From an uncultured Bacteroidales bacterium (GTDB taxonomy: Bacteria > Bacteroidota > Bacteroidia > Bacteroidales > Bacteroidaceae), in the NCBI GenBank assembly GCA_902779165.1, contig CACZAN010000016.1:62001-126000 (forward strand): DNA of 64,000 bases. Direction: 5' to 3'. A program made the position numbers and the translations under genes. Position 1 is the first letter of the stretch. Every line of letters begins with the position of its first letter. The notes beneath the pieces were generated by a model that was not told the origin of the DNA, made no database searches, and was given only the letters and a program-made list of their open reading frames with translations. Shown here piece after piece: positions 19,456-30,700 of this stretch.

Positions 19456-21411
19456 TTATTCCTTAGCACGTAAAATGATGCGGTCGATAGAGAAGGTGTG
19501 CTGGTATTCTTTGCCAGCACCCACTTCGCTTCTCTTTGCTGCCGAGGTGATATTCATTGTCGGATAGGAATCATCAATGTTCTTGTAGGAAATGGGGAAG
19601 CGGAATGTGTAGTTGGAACCATCTTCTTTCTTAATCCAGATGGTATCAACACGCTCGCCGTTGTACTCGAACGTCAACTTGTCGGTCACCTTCTCCGTAG
19701 GCTTACCTTTGGATGACAGCTCACCGGAATTGTAAGTGATGCGAACCTGCATCTTGTTCTTCTTCACAGCAACTTCGTTGGGGGTTTCAGCCATGATGGA
19801 ATCGGTGTCCCAGCGATAGAAGTTAGGAACCATAACGATACCTATTTCATAGTCGAGATTGCTCACAATCTGATGGTCGTTCTCACGATCCCTGAGTTTG
19901 AGATCGATGACTGGGGAGTCATCACCATAGCTGAAGGTGAGGAAATAGTCTTTACTGACGGCGCCGAGGAGGCTGTCGTTGACCAGCTTACTCGTCTCGT
20001 TGTTGAAGGTGTTGTAATCGTAGTACGATTTCATTGTGGCCATCTTGAAGAGAGACTGGGTGCTGACCTTCACTTCCACATCCAATGCGCCATAAGCCTT
20101 GAAGAAGTTCCAACTGTTGATGGAATAGAGCAGACCATTGGAAATAGTGACAGGCGTTGAGTTGTTGGCAAAGATGAGGGGCTTGACATCAGTCACGGGT
20201 TTCTGTTCCACCTTGAAGGTATCCAAACGTGTGTTGAATATCTTAGGCATCGAAGTGCTCTGGAATTCTTCTGCGGTCCAGAATCCGAGGTGATTAGGAG
20301 TGCGTGGCTGCTGTCGTGCATTGAACAGCAACATCGAAGCGATGTCCATATTCATGGCCAGCTCCTTCAGAGAATCGGGATTGATGAGTCCTTCTTTCGG
20401 AAGCATGCGCTCCACCTCAATGTCCTCTTGCTCCTTATTAATATATAAGGTAGCGTAGTTGTAGTAGGGAGCATAGGTGTCGAGTGCCGTCTGCCAGGCG
20501 ATGTCGGTGGGGGCTGCCAGAACCCAAGTACTGTCTTCTTCTTCAAAGTCTCCATGGAATGACTTCAGAGGCATGATCCATTCTTCTCCGGGTTTGGTGT
20601 AATCGCCATAGCGGAATAAGGTATTGGTGCGGGTATAGACGCTATCTACGTAGATGGGGTTACCATTTGCGTCGGAACCGTTCTCCACACTGAGTGATTC
20701 GACAAAGTAGATGGTGTCGTGAGCGGTAATCCAATTCTTTAACATACTGAACTCGCTGCCGTGAGCCTTGATGTATTCATAGAGGTTGTAGGCGAAGTCG
20801 GACTGTTGGCCAATGAGGTGCAATGTGCCGTTGACAGCTGGGATGTTGTACTGCGGTTTATCACCCTCTGTGAGCAGGTCTATATCCTTGAACTTCTTCG
20901 TGGCACGGTTGAAGGTGGCCTTCTTTCCGTTAATCATGACCAGCTTTTCTTCACCTGTTCCTGTTGCTGTATAACGGTTACGGCAGATGTGGTTGCCCAC
21001 GAGTCTGAGGTAAACATCATACTGGTCTTCCATACTACCCTCCAACAGGGTGAGATACTCCTGGTACTCGGCATCCGTAAAGGCGTCGTCCGTGGGGGCG
21101 AAGACGGTCAGGATTTGAGTACCGCTGAGGACATCCTTGTAGGTGTAGGGCTGGGTCTTTGCAGCGTCCTTGAAGGCCTTGTGTGCCTCGTCCTTGAAAT
21201 AGGGCGTTTTCTCCACAATGGTGGCGAAGCGGCTTAGGTCTTTGTTGCGACGTGCCTCAATCTGCTCCCAAAGGGTCTTGGTAGCATTGGCATCCATTCC
21301 GTCGCCTTCTTTGACGTCGAAATGGTCATCAGTGCAGGCTGGCAATGTCATAGCGAGAACAACAGCCGCAAATCCTGCCTGAATGAGTCGGAAAATTTTC
21401 TTTTTTGCCAT
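19456..21411 (-). CDS. Fasciclin (FAS1) domain surface lipoprotein, 651 residues
   Basis: I chose the start at 21411 (MAKKKIFRLIQAGFAAVVLA) because it yields a proper lipoprotein signal with lipobox LPAC and following TDDHFD, an acidic surface-export signal. It also clears the stop of the upstream gene by 20 nt. The FAS1 H1 motif is seen as ILTVFAPTDDAFTDAEY near residue 88, with a second, weaker one at STWVLAAPTDIAW near 300. The last 150 residues are beta-rich with no recognised motif. FAS1 domains mediate adhesion or ligand contact. Here the protein probably serves as a surface binding partner of the neighbouring SusC/D. The ligand is unknown. Confidence 0.8.
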   Translation of the reverse strand: MAKKKIFRLIQAGFAAVVLAMTLPACTDDHFDVKEGDGMDANATKTLWEQIEARRNKDLSRFATIVEKTPYFKDEAHKAFKDAAKTQPYTYKDVLSGTQILTVFAPTDDAFTDAEYQEYLTLLEGSMEDQYDVYLRLVGNHICRNRYTATGTGEEKLVMINGKKATFNRATKKFKDIDLLTEGDKPQYNIPAVNGTLHLIGQQSDFAYNLYEYIKAHGSEFSMLKNWITAHDTIYFVESLSVENGSDANGNPIYVDSVYTRTNTLFRYGDYTKPGEEWIMPLKSFHGDFEEEDSTWVLAAPTDIAWQTALDTYAPYYNYATLYINKEQEDIEVERMLPKEGLINPDSLKELAMNMDIASMLLFNARQQPRTPNHLGFWTAEEFQSTSMPKIFNTRLDTFKVEQKPVTDVKPLIFANNSTPVTISNGLLYSINSWNFFKAYGALDVEVKVSTQSLFKMATMKSYYDYNTFNNETSKLVNDSLLGAVSKDYFLTFSYGDDSPVIDLKLRDRENDHQIVSNLDYEIGIVMVPNFYRWDTDSIMAETPNEVAVKKNKMQVRITYNSGELSSKGKPTEKVTDKLTFEYNGERVDTIWIKKEDGSNYTFRFPISYKNIDDSYPTMNITSAAKRSEVGAGKEYQHTFSIDRIILRAKE

Positions 21412-21431
21412 ATGGATAATTTTTAATTGAT

Positions 21432-23633
21432 TTACCAAATGTCTTCGCCTTCCTCGGGGTTGTCATAAACCTCCTTGGCGCAGTATTCGATGTAGTCCAT
21501 GTAGAACTGCTTGTTGTCTGCATCAAGCACGTTCTTGAAGCGGATGTAATAGGTCTTGTTGGGATCCATATCAGCGCTGACCATAATGCGGCGGAGCTTC
21601 ATCTCGTTGGTGCGTAGCGAGGTGGTGGAACCTGGATTTGCACTATAGTGGTTCGGTCCCTTCATGAAACCGTTGTTGCGCATCTTCTTGTCAATCTCAT
21701 CATTGGTTGCTGGGTCTGCCACATCAGGTTCCCATCCTACCGTATTGTCTTTTACAGTACCGGTAGCGAGGTGACGTTCAGTGCCTGCCAGTCGCATGTC
21801 GAAGGGAATGCCGGCAGCTGGCAAGTAATCTTTGTTGTCGCCCCAGTAAACCTGACACATACTGCGGTATTGCGAGTTACTCTGTACGGCCAGGCGCAGT
21901 TCATAGTGTCCTGCTGCGGGTACGGGAGGTAACTTGATGGTGAATTCATATCGGCCGGCGATATTGAATTCATCGCCCTGCCAGTTGAGCCAACCGCAGT
22001 TGAGACCATTCAGATAGTAGAAACGTGTGCCATCCTTGATTTCGCAGTCTGCAAAATACTGATAGTTTGTTGGGAAGCCTTTGTTTCGGGCATGACCATG
22101 GGTATAGGGTGTGCGGCGGCCGCGATGGTCGTTGTTCGACATTTCAGGGAAGATAGTGCTTACATCAAAACGGATGCGCTGTAACTTCAACTGTGCTGTC
22201 ACATTTTCCGTGTATACCAAAAGTTTTTCAATAGGATAGATGATACCATTGATCACATTCTCTACCGTATTGAGGGAGTCTGTTTCGCCGACGGCAATAC
22301 CGAGATTCTCATCGGGTGAGGTTGCTGCGCCGTAGATAGGCTTGAACTTCCCACTCTCATGGTAGTCATTGACGTCTAACTTTTCGGGAGCGTATTCACC
22401 ACGTCCGTTGCGGAGAACGGGGAAACGGTTGATATAGATACCGTTGCTTTCCAAACTCTCATAGAGCTTGATGAGACGGCGCTTTCCCATCGTGGTGTAG
22501 AACTCTTCAGTGGCAACCGTGAACGCCTTAGATGTCTGGTAGTTGTAGCCCAACTCGTTGTAATGGACAACAAGCTTGTCGCGTGTCAGTCTCATGGGAA
22601 GCATGTGGTAGGTGGTGAAGAGGTTGATGATGTTGTTCTCGTCTTCGAAGTTGTCATCAGTGGAGGCTGTGGGGAACAGACCTGTACCTATGAGGTAGTT
22701 CTTGATGTCTTGTACCGAAATCTGGTCAACGGTCTTACCCAGCTCTTTCTCCCAGAAGGCATCGGTCTCAGCAAAGATCGTGTAGCCATAATAACGGTGC
22801 TCAGGAATACATCCGGTTCCAACTCCTTCTGTTTCCAAATCTTTGATGTCTTTGATGGCCCCCGTCTGGTACTTTGTTTCCCATACTTCATCACGGCGCT
22901 TGTTGAGGGTGTCGCCCAGTCCGCAAGCGAGGATCAGACGTGCCATTGTGATATAGTTCGAGGTCCCGTTGTTGATCCATTCCATCAGCTTGTCTGCCAC
23001 AGAGTCGGCACTTGGTGCAATGACCTGGACCATCTCATGGATTCGTCCGTTGATGGCTTCGATGTCACGGTGCTGCATGTGGATGGGGTATTCTCCATTG
23101 ACGAGGATGCTGTCGGGGTTGATCTTGCTGCGAGTGACGCTGAGTTTGCGGTCATACATATTGGGGAGGTCGAACTCATCTCCGTCATTGGTGGGGAAGT
23201 TTCCGGTCTCATAATAACGGACGTTGCCACCATCAATGATGCTGTTATAGACAATCACTTTCTCAATGGAGTCCTTAACGTGTTCTGAGGGGAAACCATC
23301 CCAGTTAGCAGCACTGATGATGCCCTTACGCTGTAGGCTGTCCAAGTAATCTTGAATAGCTTCATTGTTAGGCGCAAAGCAAGTGATGTGACCACGTGCA
23401 GAGAGTAGCTGGGCAACTGTCGATTCAGAGTAATCGCTTATATGCACTTTATTAATGAGCTTGACGTACTCTGTGTAAGCAGAATCTTGCTCCAGATAAC
23501 TGAGGACGGTGTACTCTGTGAAGGTGTAGCGATTACTCATGTCCACATTCTCTGTGCAGGCTGTAAGGGCAAACACTGCAGAAAGGGCTATCAGCCCGTT
23601 TCGCAAGATATGCGTTAGTTTCATTTCTTTCAT
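21432..23633 (-). CDS. Fasciclin domain surface lipoprotein, paralog A, 733 residues
   Basis: This lipoprotein has lipobox LTAC followed by TENVD. FAS1-type motifs are HITCFAPNNEAIQDYL near residue 83 and YGYTIFAETDAFW near 280. The C-terminal third contains a beta-sandwich-like segment (YEFTIKLPPVPAAGHYELRL, then QVYWGDNKDYLP), followed by KKMRNNGFMKGP and a closing MDYIEYCAKEVYD. It aligns over its whole length with the next gene (23657-25861), so the two arose by tandem duplication. An ATG three codons in (23624) is an alternative start. A role as surface binding protein for the flanking SusC/D pairs is an inference. Confidence 0.8.
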   Translation of the reverse strand: MKEMKLTHILRNGLIALSAVFALTACTENVDMSNRYTFTEYTVLSYLEQDSAYTEYVKLINKVHISDYSESTVAQLLSARGHITCFAPNNEAIQDYLDSLQRKGIISAANWDGFPSEHVKDSIEKVIVYNSIIDGGNVRYYETGNFPTNDGDEFDLPNMYDRKLSVTRSKINPDSILVNGEYPIHMQHRDIEAINGRIHEMVQVIAPSADSVADKLMEWINNGTSNYITMARLILACGLGDTLNKRRDEVWETKYQTGAIKDIKDLETEGVGTGCIPEHRYYGYTIFAETDAFWEKELGKTVDQISVQDIKNYLIGTGLFPTASTDDNFEDENNIINLFTTYHMLPMRLTRDKLVVHYNELGYNYQTSKAFTVATEEFYTTMGKRRLIKLYESLESNGIYINRFPVLRNGRGEYAPEKLDVNDYHESGKFKPIYGAATSPDENLGIAVGETDSLNTVENVINGIIYPIEKLLVYTENVTAQLKLQRIRFDVSTIFPEMSNNDHRGRRTPYTHGHARNKGFPTNYQYFADCEIKDGTRFYYLNGLNCGWLNWQGDEFNIAGRYEFTIKLPPVPAAGHYELRLAVQSNSQYRSMCQVYWGDNKDYLPAAGIPFDMRLAGTERHLATGTVKDNTVGWEPDVADPATNDEIDKKMRNNGFMKGPNHYSANPGSTTSLRTNEMKLRRIMVSADMDPNKTYYIRFKNVLDADNKQFYMDYIEYCAKEVYDNPEEGEDIW

Positions 23634-23656
23634 GAGTGTATCTTTATTTTATTTGT

Positions 23657-25861
23657 TTACCATATATCTTCGCTTTCTTCAGGGTTGTCATAGACTTCTT
23701 TGGCCACATATTCTATGTAGTCCATAAAGAATTCTTTGTTCTCTGCGTCCAAAACGGACTTGAAGCGGATGTAATAATTCTGATTTGGAACCATATCTGC
23801 ACTGACCATGATTCGGCGAGTGATGTACTCGTAAGAACGTACGGTGGTACTGGAGCCAAGTACAGCCGTCCACGATTCGGGCCCTTTCATGAAGCCGTTG
23901 TTGCGCATCTTCTTGGTTACCTCATCGTTGTATTCCTCATCTTTGGTGTCTTCTTCCCAGCCAATGCTGGATTCTTGGTTACCAGAGGGGAGGTGACGGT
24001 AGAGACCGCTTTGTCGTAGATCCATAGGAATACCATAGGCGGGCATGTAGGACTTGTCCGGTCCCCAGTAAACCTGAGCCATGCTGCGTACTCTGGAACC
24101 CGTGGCTACGCCGAAACGCAGTTCATAATGACCGGCCTTAGGTACGGGTGGCAACTTCATGGTGAATTCATAACGTCCGATGACGTTGAACTCGTCGCAT
24201 TCCATATTGCACCATCCTTGGTTCAATCCAGGGAGGTAATAGAACATGGTGTTCTCCTTGACTTCCAGACCTGAAAGGTAGGGATAGTTCGATGGAATAC
24301 CTCGGCAATTAGAAGCTCCTTCTGTGTAGTATTCCTTGATACCGTGCAGATCATTGCTCAGCATCTCTGGGAACATGGTAGCCACGTCAATACGTATGCG
24401 CTGGTTCATCATTTGTGTGCGCACATTATCCGTACATACGAGTAACTTGTTGATAGGATAGATAATTCCGTTCAAGGCCGTTTCTCCAGTAACATTTACA
24501 TCGGTGGGGGAGAGAACCTCGATACCAACGTTCTCGTCGGGGGTCAATGCTTTACCACGAATGGGCTTGAACTTCCCGCTTTCGTGGTAGTCATTGACAT
24601 TCAACTTATCAGGGGCGTAATCACCGCGTCCGTTGCGAAGAACGGGGAAACGGTTGATATAAATGCCGTTACTCTCCAGACTCTCGTAGAGCTTGATGAG
24701 TCTCGGCTTGCCCAAGGTCGTGTAGAAGTCTGATATGGCAATCGTATAGTTCTTGCTGGAAGCATAGTTGTAACCCTTCTCGTTGTAGTGGAAGACGAGT
24801 TTGTCGCGGCTGATTCGCATGGGCAGAACATGATAGGTGACGAACTGGTTCAAGATGTTGTTCTCGTCCTCGTAGTTGTCATCTGTTGTTGTGCCCGCAT
24901 CTGTGAATACACCCGTGCCCTCGAGGTAAGCCTTGACGTCGGCCACGGTGATGTCCATGGCCTTCTTGCCTAAGAGCTGTTCCCAAACGTCATCGGTTTC
25001 GGCGAAGATGGTGAAACCAAACTTGCGATGGAGTGGCATGCTGCCAATCTGCCCGAAACTGGTATGCTGGGGCAGATCTTTAACCTCTCCGGATGCAACG
25101 AGTCTTTCCCACGTTTCATCGCGGTATGCCCTCATGGTATCACCAAGACCACAGGCCAGGAGCAGACGTGACATGACGGTATAGCCGCTACCGCCTTTCT
25201 CAGCCCATCGCATGATGACGTCTGTTACTCGGTCGCTGCTGGGAGCTACGACAAGTTCCATTTCATGGATGCATCCGTTGATGGCAACGATGTCCCTGTT
25301 CTTCAAGGAAATGGGGTATTCCCCATTGATGAAGATGCTGTCGGGGTTAATCTTGCTGCGGGTGACACTGAGTTTGCGGTCATTCATGTTTGCAACACCG
25401 AATTCGTCGTTGTTGTTTGTCGGGAAGTTGCCCGTTTCGTAAGTTACCCGATTGCCACCATCGATGATGCTGTTGTAGACTATCACCTTTTGGATGGAGT
25501 CGAGAGTCCTTTCGTCGGGGAAACCGTCCCAACTGGCCGTCTGGATTTCGCCCTTCCGCTGCAGACTATCCAGGTAGAGCTGAATAGCGTTATTGTTCGG
25601 CGCGAACACCGTATAGTGTCCGCGGGCCGACAATAACTGAGCAACGGTAGACTGAGAATGGTTACTTACAGGAACCGTATTAATCAGGTTCGTATACTCG
25701 CTGTATTCGCTATGCTTTTCCAGATAACTGAGCACGGTCTCGTCTGTGAAGGTGTAGCGGTTGGATGTGTCTACATCCTCTTTGCACGCCAACACCATTC
25801 CACTGACAATGGTTAGCAGAAGCAGACGGGAGATGTGCTTAAAGATATTTTGCTGTATCAT
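23657..25861 (-). CDS. Fasciclin domain surface lipoprotein, paralog B, 734 residues
   Basis: This lipoprotein has lipobox VLAC followed by KEDVDTSN. FAS1 motifs are HYTVFAPNNNAIQLYL near residue 85 and FGFTIFAETDDVWEQLLGK near 285. The C-terminal beta-rich part (YEFTMKLPPVPKAGHYELRF, then QVYWGPDKSYMP) and the ending MDYIEYVAKEVYDNPEESED match paralog A nearly residue for residue, while the mid-region differs. It starts 20 nt after the first SusD stop. Duplicated but diverged surface proteins suggest recognition of two related ligands or two parts of one ligand. Confidence 0.8.
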   Translation of the reverse strand: MIQQNIFKHISRLLLLTIVSGMVLACKEDVDTSNRYTFTDETVLSYLEKHSEYSEYTNLINTVPVSNHSQSTVAQLLSARGHYTVFAPNNNAIQLYLDSLQRKGEIQTASWDGFPDERTLDSIQKVIVYNSIIDGGNRVTYETGNFPTNNNDEFGVANMNDRKLSVTRSKINPDSIFINGEYPISLKNRDIVAINGCIHEMELVVAPSSDRVTDVIMRWAEKGGSGYTVMSRLLLACGLGDTMRAYRDETWERLVASGEVKDLPQHTSFGQIGSMPLHRKFGFTIFAETDDVWEQLLGKKAMDITVADVKAYLEGTGVFTDAGTTTDDNYEDENNILNQFVTYHVLPMRISRDKLVFHYNEKGYNYASSKNYTIAISDFYTTLGKPRLIKLYESLESNGIYINRFPVLRNGRGDYAPDKLNVNDYHESGKFKPIRGKALTPDENVGIEVLSPTDVNVTGETALNGIIYPINKLLVCTDNVRTQMMNQRIRIDVATMFPEMLSNDLHGIKEYYTEGASNCRGIPSNYPYLSGLEVKENTMFYYLPGLNQGWCNMECDEFNVIGRYEFTMKLPPVPKAGHYELRFGVATGSRVRSMAQVYWGPDKSYMPAYGIPMDLRQSGLYRHLPSGNQESSIGWEEDTKDEEYNDEVTKKMRNNGFMKGPESWTAVLGSSTTVRSYEYITRRIMVSADMVPNQNYYIRFKSVLDAENKEFFMDYIEYVAKEVYDNPEESEDIW

Positions 25862-25881
25862 AGCGGTAGGGGTGAAAGAAG

Positions 25882-27759
25882 TTATTTCTCGCGATCCCAG
25901 ACAGGATTCTGTTCTATAGTACCGTGGTTGGCCTTTTTCTCCATGTAGTAGATGGGGCTGTAGAGGCCATAACGGTTCTTAATGCGGTTTTTGAGGGTTT
26001 GTTCATCTTTGGGAAATGCTTTTCCTAAGAAGTCTGCTATCATCTTTCGGACACCGCGTGTGCCATCCCAATATTCAGGCTCGCGGGGGTCGGGGATGAG
26101 AGCGCCATTGGTGATATCCACAGAGTCATTTCCGTTGATATCTTGCAGCATGTCATATCGTGCATAGCGTTCTGCATAACGAACCAGGTCAAACCAGCGG
26201 CGACCTTCACCGAGAAGTTCCATCTGTCGCTCGTTCATGACGAGTTTCAGGTAAGCCTCCTTGAGGGCGCTGTTCTTGGTTCCTGTAGGAGTCTTCGGAA
26301 CGAGTTCGCCCACCGTGGAACGCTTGTGAATAGCATCCACAATGTTTTCTGCTGCAACGAAGTCGGCATCCTTGTTGCTTGCTCCTTTGGCTTTGCAAAC
26401 ATGAGCCTCAGCAATCATGAGCATGACATCAGTCAGACGGTAGATGATCCAGTTGTTATAGTCAGATTCTGAAGGGTATCCCATGACATCTTTGTCATCC
26501 TTCATCGTGAATTGACATTTGCTGTACTTCAAGATGAGAGGACGGGTTTCGGGTGTGGACCTGCCTTCGAGTAGGGTCTGGGCGCAGTACCACATACGGC
26601 TGTCGCGCTTCCCTTCCTTATTCGCATCATCGCTTTCGTTGGCATAAAGTGTGGCAATAAGGTTACCGTTGACAACGAAATGATGTCCATTACCATTACC
26701 GAAGAAGCTGTAGATAAATGTGCTCTTACGTTCATCGGCAGATGGGAACTGAAGTTCGAAAATGCTCTCATCGCTGTTGCCTTGTGAGAAGATGCTACTA
26801 TAGCTATCCACTACGGGAGAAGCTCCAACTCCGGCTTTGTATGCGGCAGCCATGTCTTCGTTTGTAATCAACAAAGCACCCGTCAGGCCGCTTCCGAAGT
26901 CTTCAGACTTGGAACGACTTGATCCATAGCTTGAATTTGCCATGTCGTTCTGTGCGTTGAGTGCAATGATGGATTGCTGGCCGAAATAGATGACGCTGTC
27001 GAGGTCCGCCTCCACTTTCATGGCGTCGAACCCGCGGCCTTCGCGGAGTGCACTGCGCCAAAGATACATATCAGCCAATAGGGCGTAGATAGCAGAGTTG
27101 GTCATCATGCCTTTGGTGTCGGATGTGCTCGTAAAGCGATTGCGGGCTTTGCCAGCCACAGGGCGCACGTCCATAATCAGTGTATCAAGAACGGCCAGTT
27201 GATTTACGAGCGGGAAGTTCATGGTTTCCTCGTCTGCATTAATGACCATCGTGCTGTAGGGGATGTCCTTGAAAGCGCGAATCAGGTAGAAGTAGTTGAG
27301 GGCACGGAGAGCCTTCATCTCAGCTTCCATCTCTTTCCATTCAGTGGCTGTGAACTGCGGGTCGCGCTCGAGTACCTCAGCACCATGGGAGAGCACCTTA
27401 TTGCAGAAGTTGATGGTTGTGTAGACTCCGCCCCAATCGTACTGGGACATGGTGGAGTCTAATTGTGCATTCTGAATCCTCTGGTAGATGTCATAGTTGC
27501 CCATCTGGTTGGTTCTCAGCGGGCTGAGCTCGTAGTTGTCTGAGCGGATGTCACCCCAGATAATGAGTTTCTCGAGGGTGCTTGCCATTTGCTGATAGGC
27601 CGCATAGCGGACGCCTTCGAGGTCGTTCTTATCCTCCCAGAAGTTCTCTTCTACGACGCGGTCCTGAGGATACAGGGTCAACCAGTCGGTGCAGGAGGTT
27701 GCACCGAGGGCCAGAAGGCCCATCAGTGCTATGTTGGATAATAATTTAGTCCTTTTCAT
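25882..27759 (-). CDS. SusD/RagB-family surface glycan-binding lipoprotein (first pair)
   Basis: This 625-residue lipoprotein has lipobox GATSC followed by TDWLTLYPQDRVVEENFW, a classic SusD opening. TPR-type helices follow (for example MKALRALNYFYLIRAFKDIPY near 150 and MMTNSAIYALLADMYLWRSAL near 222). The C-terminal NERQMELLGEGRRWFDLVRY is the conserved SusD ending. It is of usual length and pairs with the SusC at 27772-31338, 12 nt upstream. It would bind the substrate at the cell surface and cap the transporter. Confidence 0.95.
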   Translation of the reverse strand: MKRTKLLSNIALMGLLALGATSCTDWLTLYPQDRVVEENFWEDKNDLEGVRYAAYQQMASTLEKLIIWGDIRSDNYELSPLRTNQMGNYDIYQRIQNAQLDSTMSQYDWGGVYTTINFCNKVLSHGAEVLERDPQFTATEWKEMEAEMKALRALNYFYLIRAFKDIPYSTMVINADEETMNFPLVNQLAVLDTLIMDVRPVAGKARNRFTSTSDTKGMMTNSAIYALLADMYLWRSALREGRGFDAMKVEADLDSVIYFGQQSIIALNAQNDMANSSYGSSRSKSEDFGSGLTGALLITNEDMAAAYKAGVGASPVVDSYSSIFSQGNSDESIFELQFPSADERKSTFIYSFFGNGNGHHFVVNGNLIATLYANESDDANKEGKRDSRMWYCAQTLLEGRSTPETRPLILKYSKCQFTMKDDKDVMGYPSESDYNNWIIYRLTDVMLMIAEAHVCKAKGASNKDADFVAAENIVDAIHKRSTVGELVPKTPTGTKNSALKEAYLKLVMNERQMELLGEGRRWFDLVRYAERYARYDMLQDINGNDSVDITNGALIPDPREPEYWDGTRGVRKMIADFLGKAFPKDEQTLKNRIKNRYGLYSPIYYMEKKANHGTIEQNPVWDREK

Positions 27760-27771
27760 ATCAGTCTTGTT

Positions 27772-30700
27772 TTAGAAACCAAGGTTAATACTTGCTGTAA
27801 AGGAGCGAGTACGCGGTGTGCGGTTGTTATCGGAACTGACGGCATAGCCTCGCGGGCTGACATCAGGATCGACACCCGTGTACTTGGTCCAGCACCAGAG
27901 GTTGTTGACGGAAGCGAAGAGCTTCAGGTTACGGATACCGAACTTCTTCAGCTTCTTGGGGTCGAATTCGTAGCTTAACTGTACGTACTGCAGGCGGAGG
28001 TAATCGCCCTTCTCCACATAGCGGTCACTGGGAAGTGAGTTGTAGCTGTTGAAACTGGAATTGTTAAGAGCGCGAGGAATAGAAGTCTCGTCACCGTTCT
28101 TGCGCCAGCGCCAAGTGGTAGCATAGCTCTGGTTTACGTTGGTCAGCATGGATTCAGCATTCATGCGGGCAAGGTTCACAATGTCGTTGCCGATACGGAA
28201 GTTGAAGCCTGTGATGAGCTGGAAACGCTCATATTTCAGAGTGAAACCGAAGCCACCATTGCACTTCGGGTTGGAGTTGCCGAGGTAAACCATGTCGTAG
28301 CGGTCGATCTGCCCGTCGTGGTTGATATCCTCATAGATGGCATCACCACCATTGAAGGGATACTTGGCGTTGTTGTCGGTGTATGCGTAGTAGATGGGGA
28401 GCGGGTTGCCCTGCTTGTCGGTCAGCATGTTGCCTGCTGCATCGTAGGAGATGGGGCAGGTGGCGATATCGCCGCGGCGGCTGGCAGCAGCAGCTGTGTT
28501 GATCTGGTAGTCGTGAACCCACTGTCCGTTTTCCTGCTTCCAGTGCCATCCGTCGCCGGCGCTGGCAGCCTCTTGGAAAGAGGTGCTGTTGCGGTAGCCT
28601 CCGTTGCCGTCGGGAACACTCTCGGCGTAGCCGTAGGCACTCCATGAAGCGCGGGTGTATCCATTGTGATCGTAGTCGTACTTGTAAACACCTTTGTACT
28701 TCAGACCATAGATGGAACCGAGGGCGTTTCCAATCTGTACACGCTGGTTGTAGCCGAGGTTTGTGGGCTGGTATTTCTCGGAACCGTTCAGGTCTTCGAG
28801 GATAAGGGGATCCATCTCCTCTACCTCATTGAAGTTCTGGGCGATATTGGCACGAACCTTCATCTGGAACTTGCCGACCTTAGCGAACCATCCGGAGTGG
28901 AAGTTCAGGTCCCAACCCTTGTTGCGCATCACACCGGCATTGACCTTGTTCAGCTGGCTGAAGCCGTTGGCGGAGGAGATACGCATATTGTTCATGATGA
29001 GGTCGGTGGTCTTGTGGTTGTAGATGTCGAGCTCGAACTGGAGCAGGTCGTCGAACAAACCGAGGTTGAAACCCCAGTTGATCTTACGGGTCTTTTCCCA
29101 TTGGATGAGTCGCAGTGAGAGGTTCTCGGGCTTAACGACGGTGTGGCGGTTGTAGTAGCCGCTCTGATAGTATTTGTTGTACTGGTTGTAGCCGCCGCCA
29201 CCGGTGTTACCAGTGACACCCCATGTGGGACGGAATGCCAGCATGCTCAGCCACTTGCGCGACCAGTCCATGAACTTCTCGTCGATGATGTTCCAACGAG
29301 CACCGATGAAGGGGAAGTAACCGAACTTGTTGCCGGCACCAAAAGCCGTAGAGCCATCTGCACGCAATGAGGCGTCGATGTTGTACTTACTCTTATAAGA
29401 AAGGTGGACTTGTCCGAAGAAGCTGGTGTTGCGCCATTCATTGTTTGAGGCACCAGCAGCGTTCAGCAGAGCAACGACGGTGGGGTCGGTGATGTTGTTA
29501 GGCACGTTCCAGAGGCCCGTGTTCTGGTTGCTGGACTGTCCGGTGGCCATTTCCCAACGCAGCAGGGCGCTGACACTGAAGTCTTCGTTCTTGAACTTCG
29601 GATAGAACTGTAGGTCGTGGCGGGTGGTGAATTCCAAACTCTTGTATTCACTATTGCTTACTTCATTACGCTGGTTGGAGTGACCGGCGTTGTCCCAACG
29701 GAGGCCGTTGTCACCACCGAACTGCCAGTCCATGGTGCGGAGTTCTGCCGGCACGAACTGGTCGCTGGAGGTGTTGTAGATGTTGAGTTGGACGTCGCCC
29801 TTATAGTTCAACTGTGTATGATCGTCATCCTTACCGAGAAACTTGTACTCGATGTTGAACTGCGGTGTGAGGTTATACTGACGTTCCTTGTTCCAGGCGT
29901 TCATAGCGCGAGCCACAGGGTTGCCGTTCATGAACATATCGCGCAAATCCCAGCTGGTCTTTGTACCATCGTTGCGGATGCTGTTCGCACTGGTACCATT
30001 GATGGTTGCTGCCAGGGGGAGCATGTTGAAGTAGTTGCCAGTCGGATTGTTCTGTGCATCTACTTCCCACACAGCCATGTTTGGCATAGCATTACGCGCG
30101 CGATCATATATATCATTACCATAGTTCTTATGATTGGTGGTGAACGTCAGGTTGATGTTTGACTGGAACTTGATGCGGTCGCTGACCCAGTAGTCGAGGG
30201 CCGTTGCGGTGGTAAAGCGGTCGAGCTTCTGTCCGATGACAGTACCAGTGGATCTGTCGTAACCGGCTGATACGCGGAAGGTTGCTTTCTCGCCACCACC
30301 AGAGATGGTTACGTACCACTTGTGCTCCTTACCGAACTGACGAACTTCATCCAGCCAGTCGGTGTTCTTGTTGAAGTGGTTGTAGATGTAGGGATATTCC
30401 TGGTTGTAGTCCAGTTCCGGAAGAGCTGTTGCAATCTGTTTCGGGTTGTAGTAAGCTTCCTTCAACATCATGGTGTATCCGTCACCGTCGAGCATCTTGT
30501 AGCCGTCGGGCTGCCAGGTGCCGTTGAAACGATAGGAGAAGGTGACATTTGTGGGACCACGGTGACCACGGCGGAGCTTGATTTCGATGACACCGTTGGC
30601 ACCACGGCTACCCCACTTAGCAGTGGAGGCGTCCTTCAGTACTTCGATGCTCTCGATGTCTTCGGGGTTCACGTTTAGCAGCGTGGAGAACTGTTCTTCG

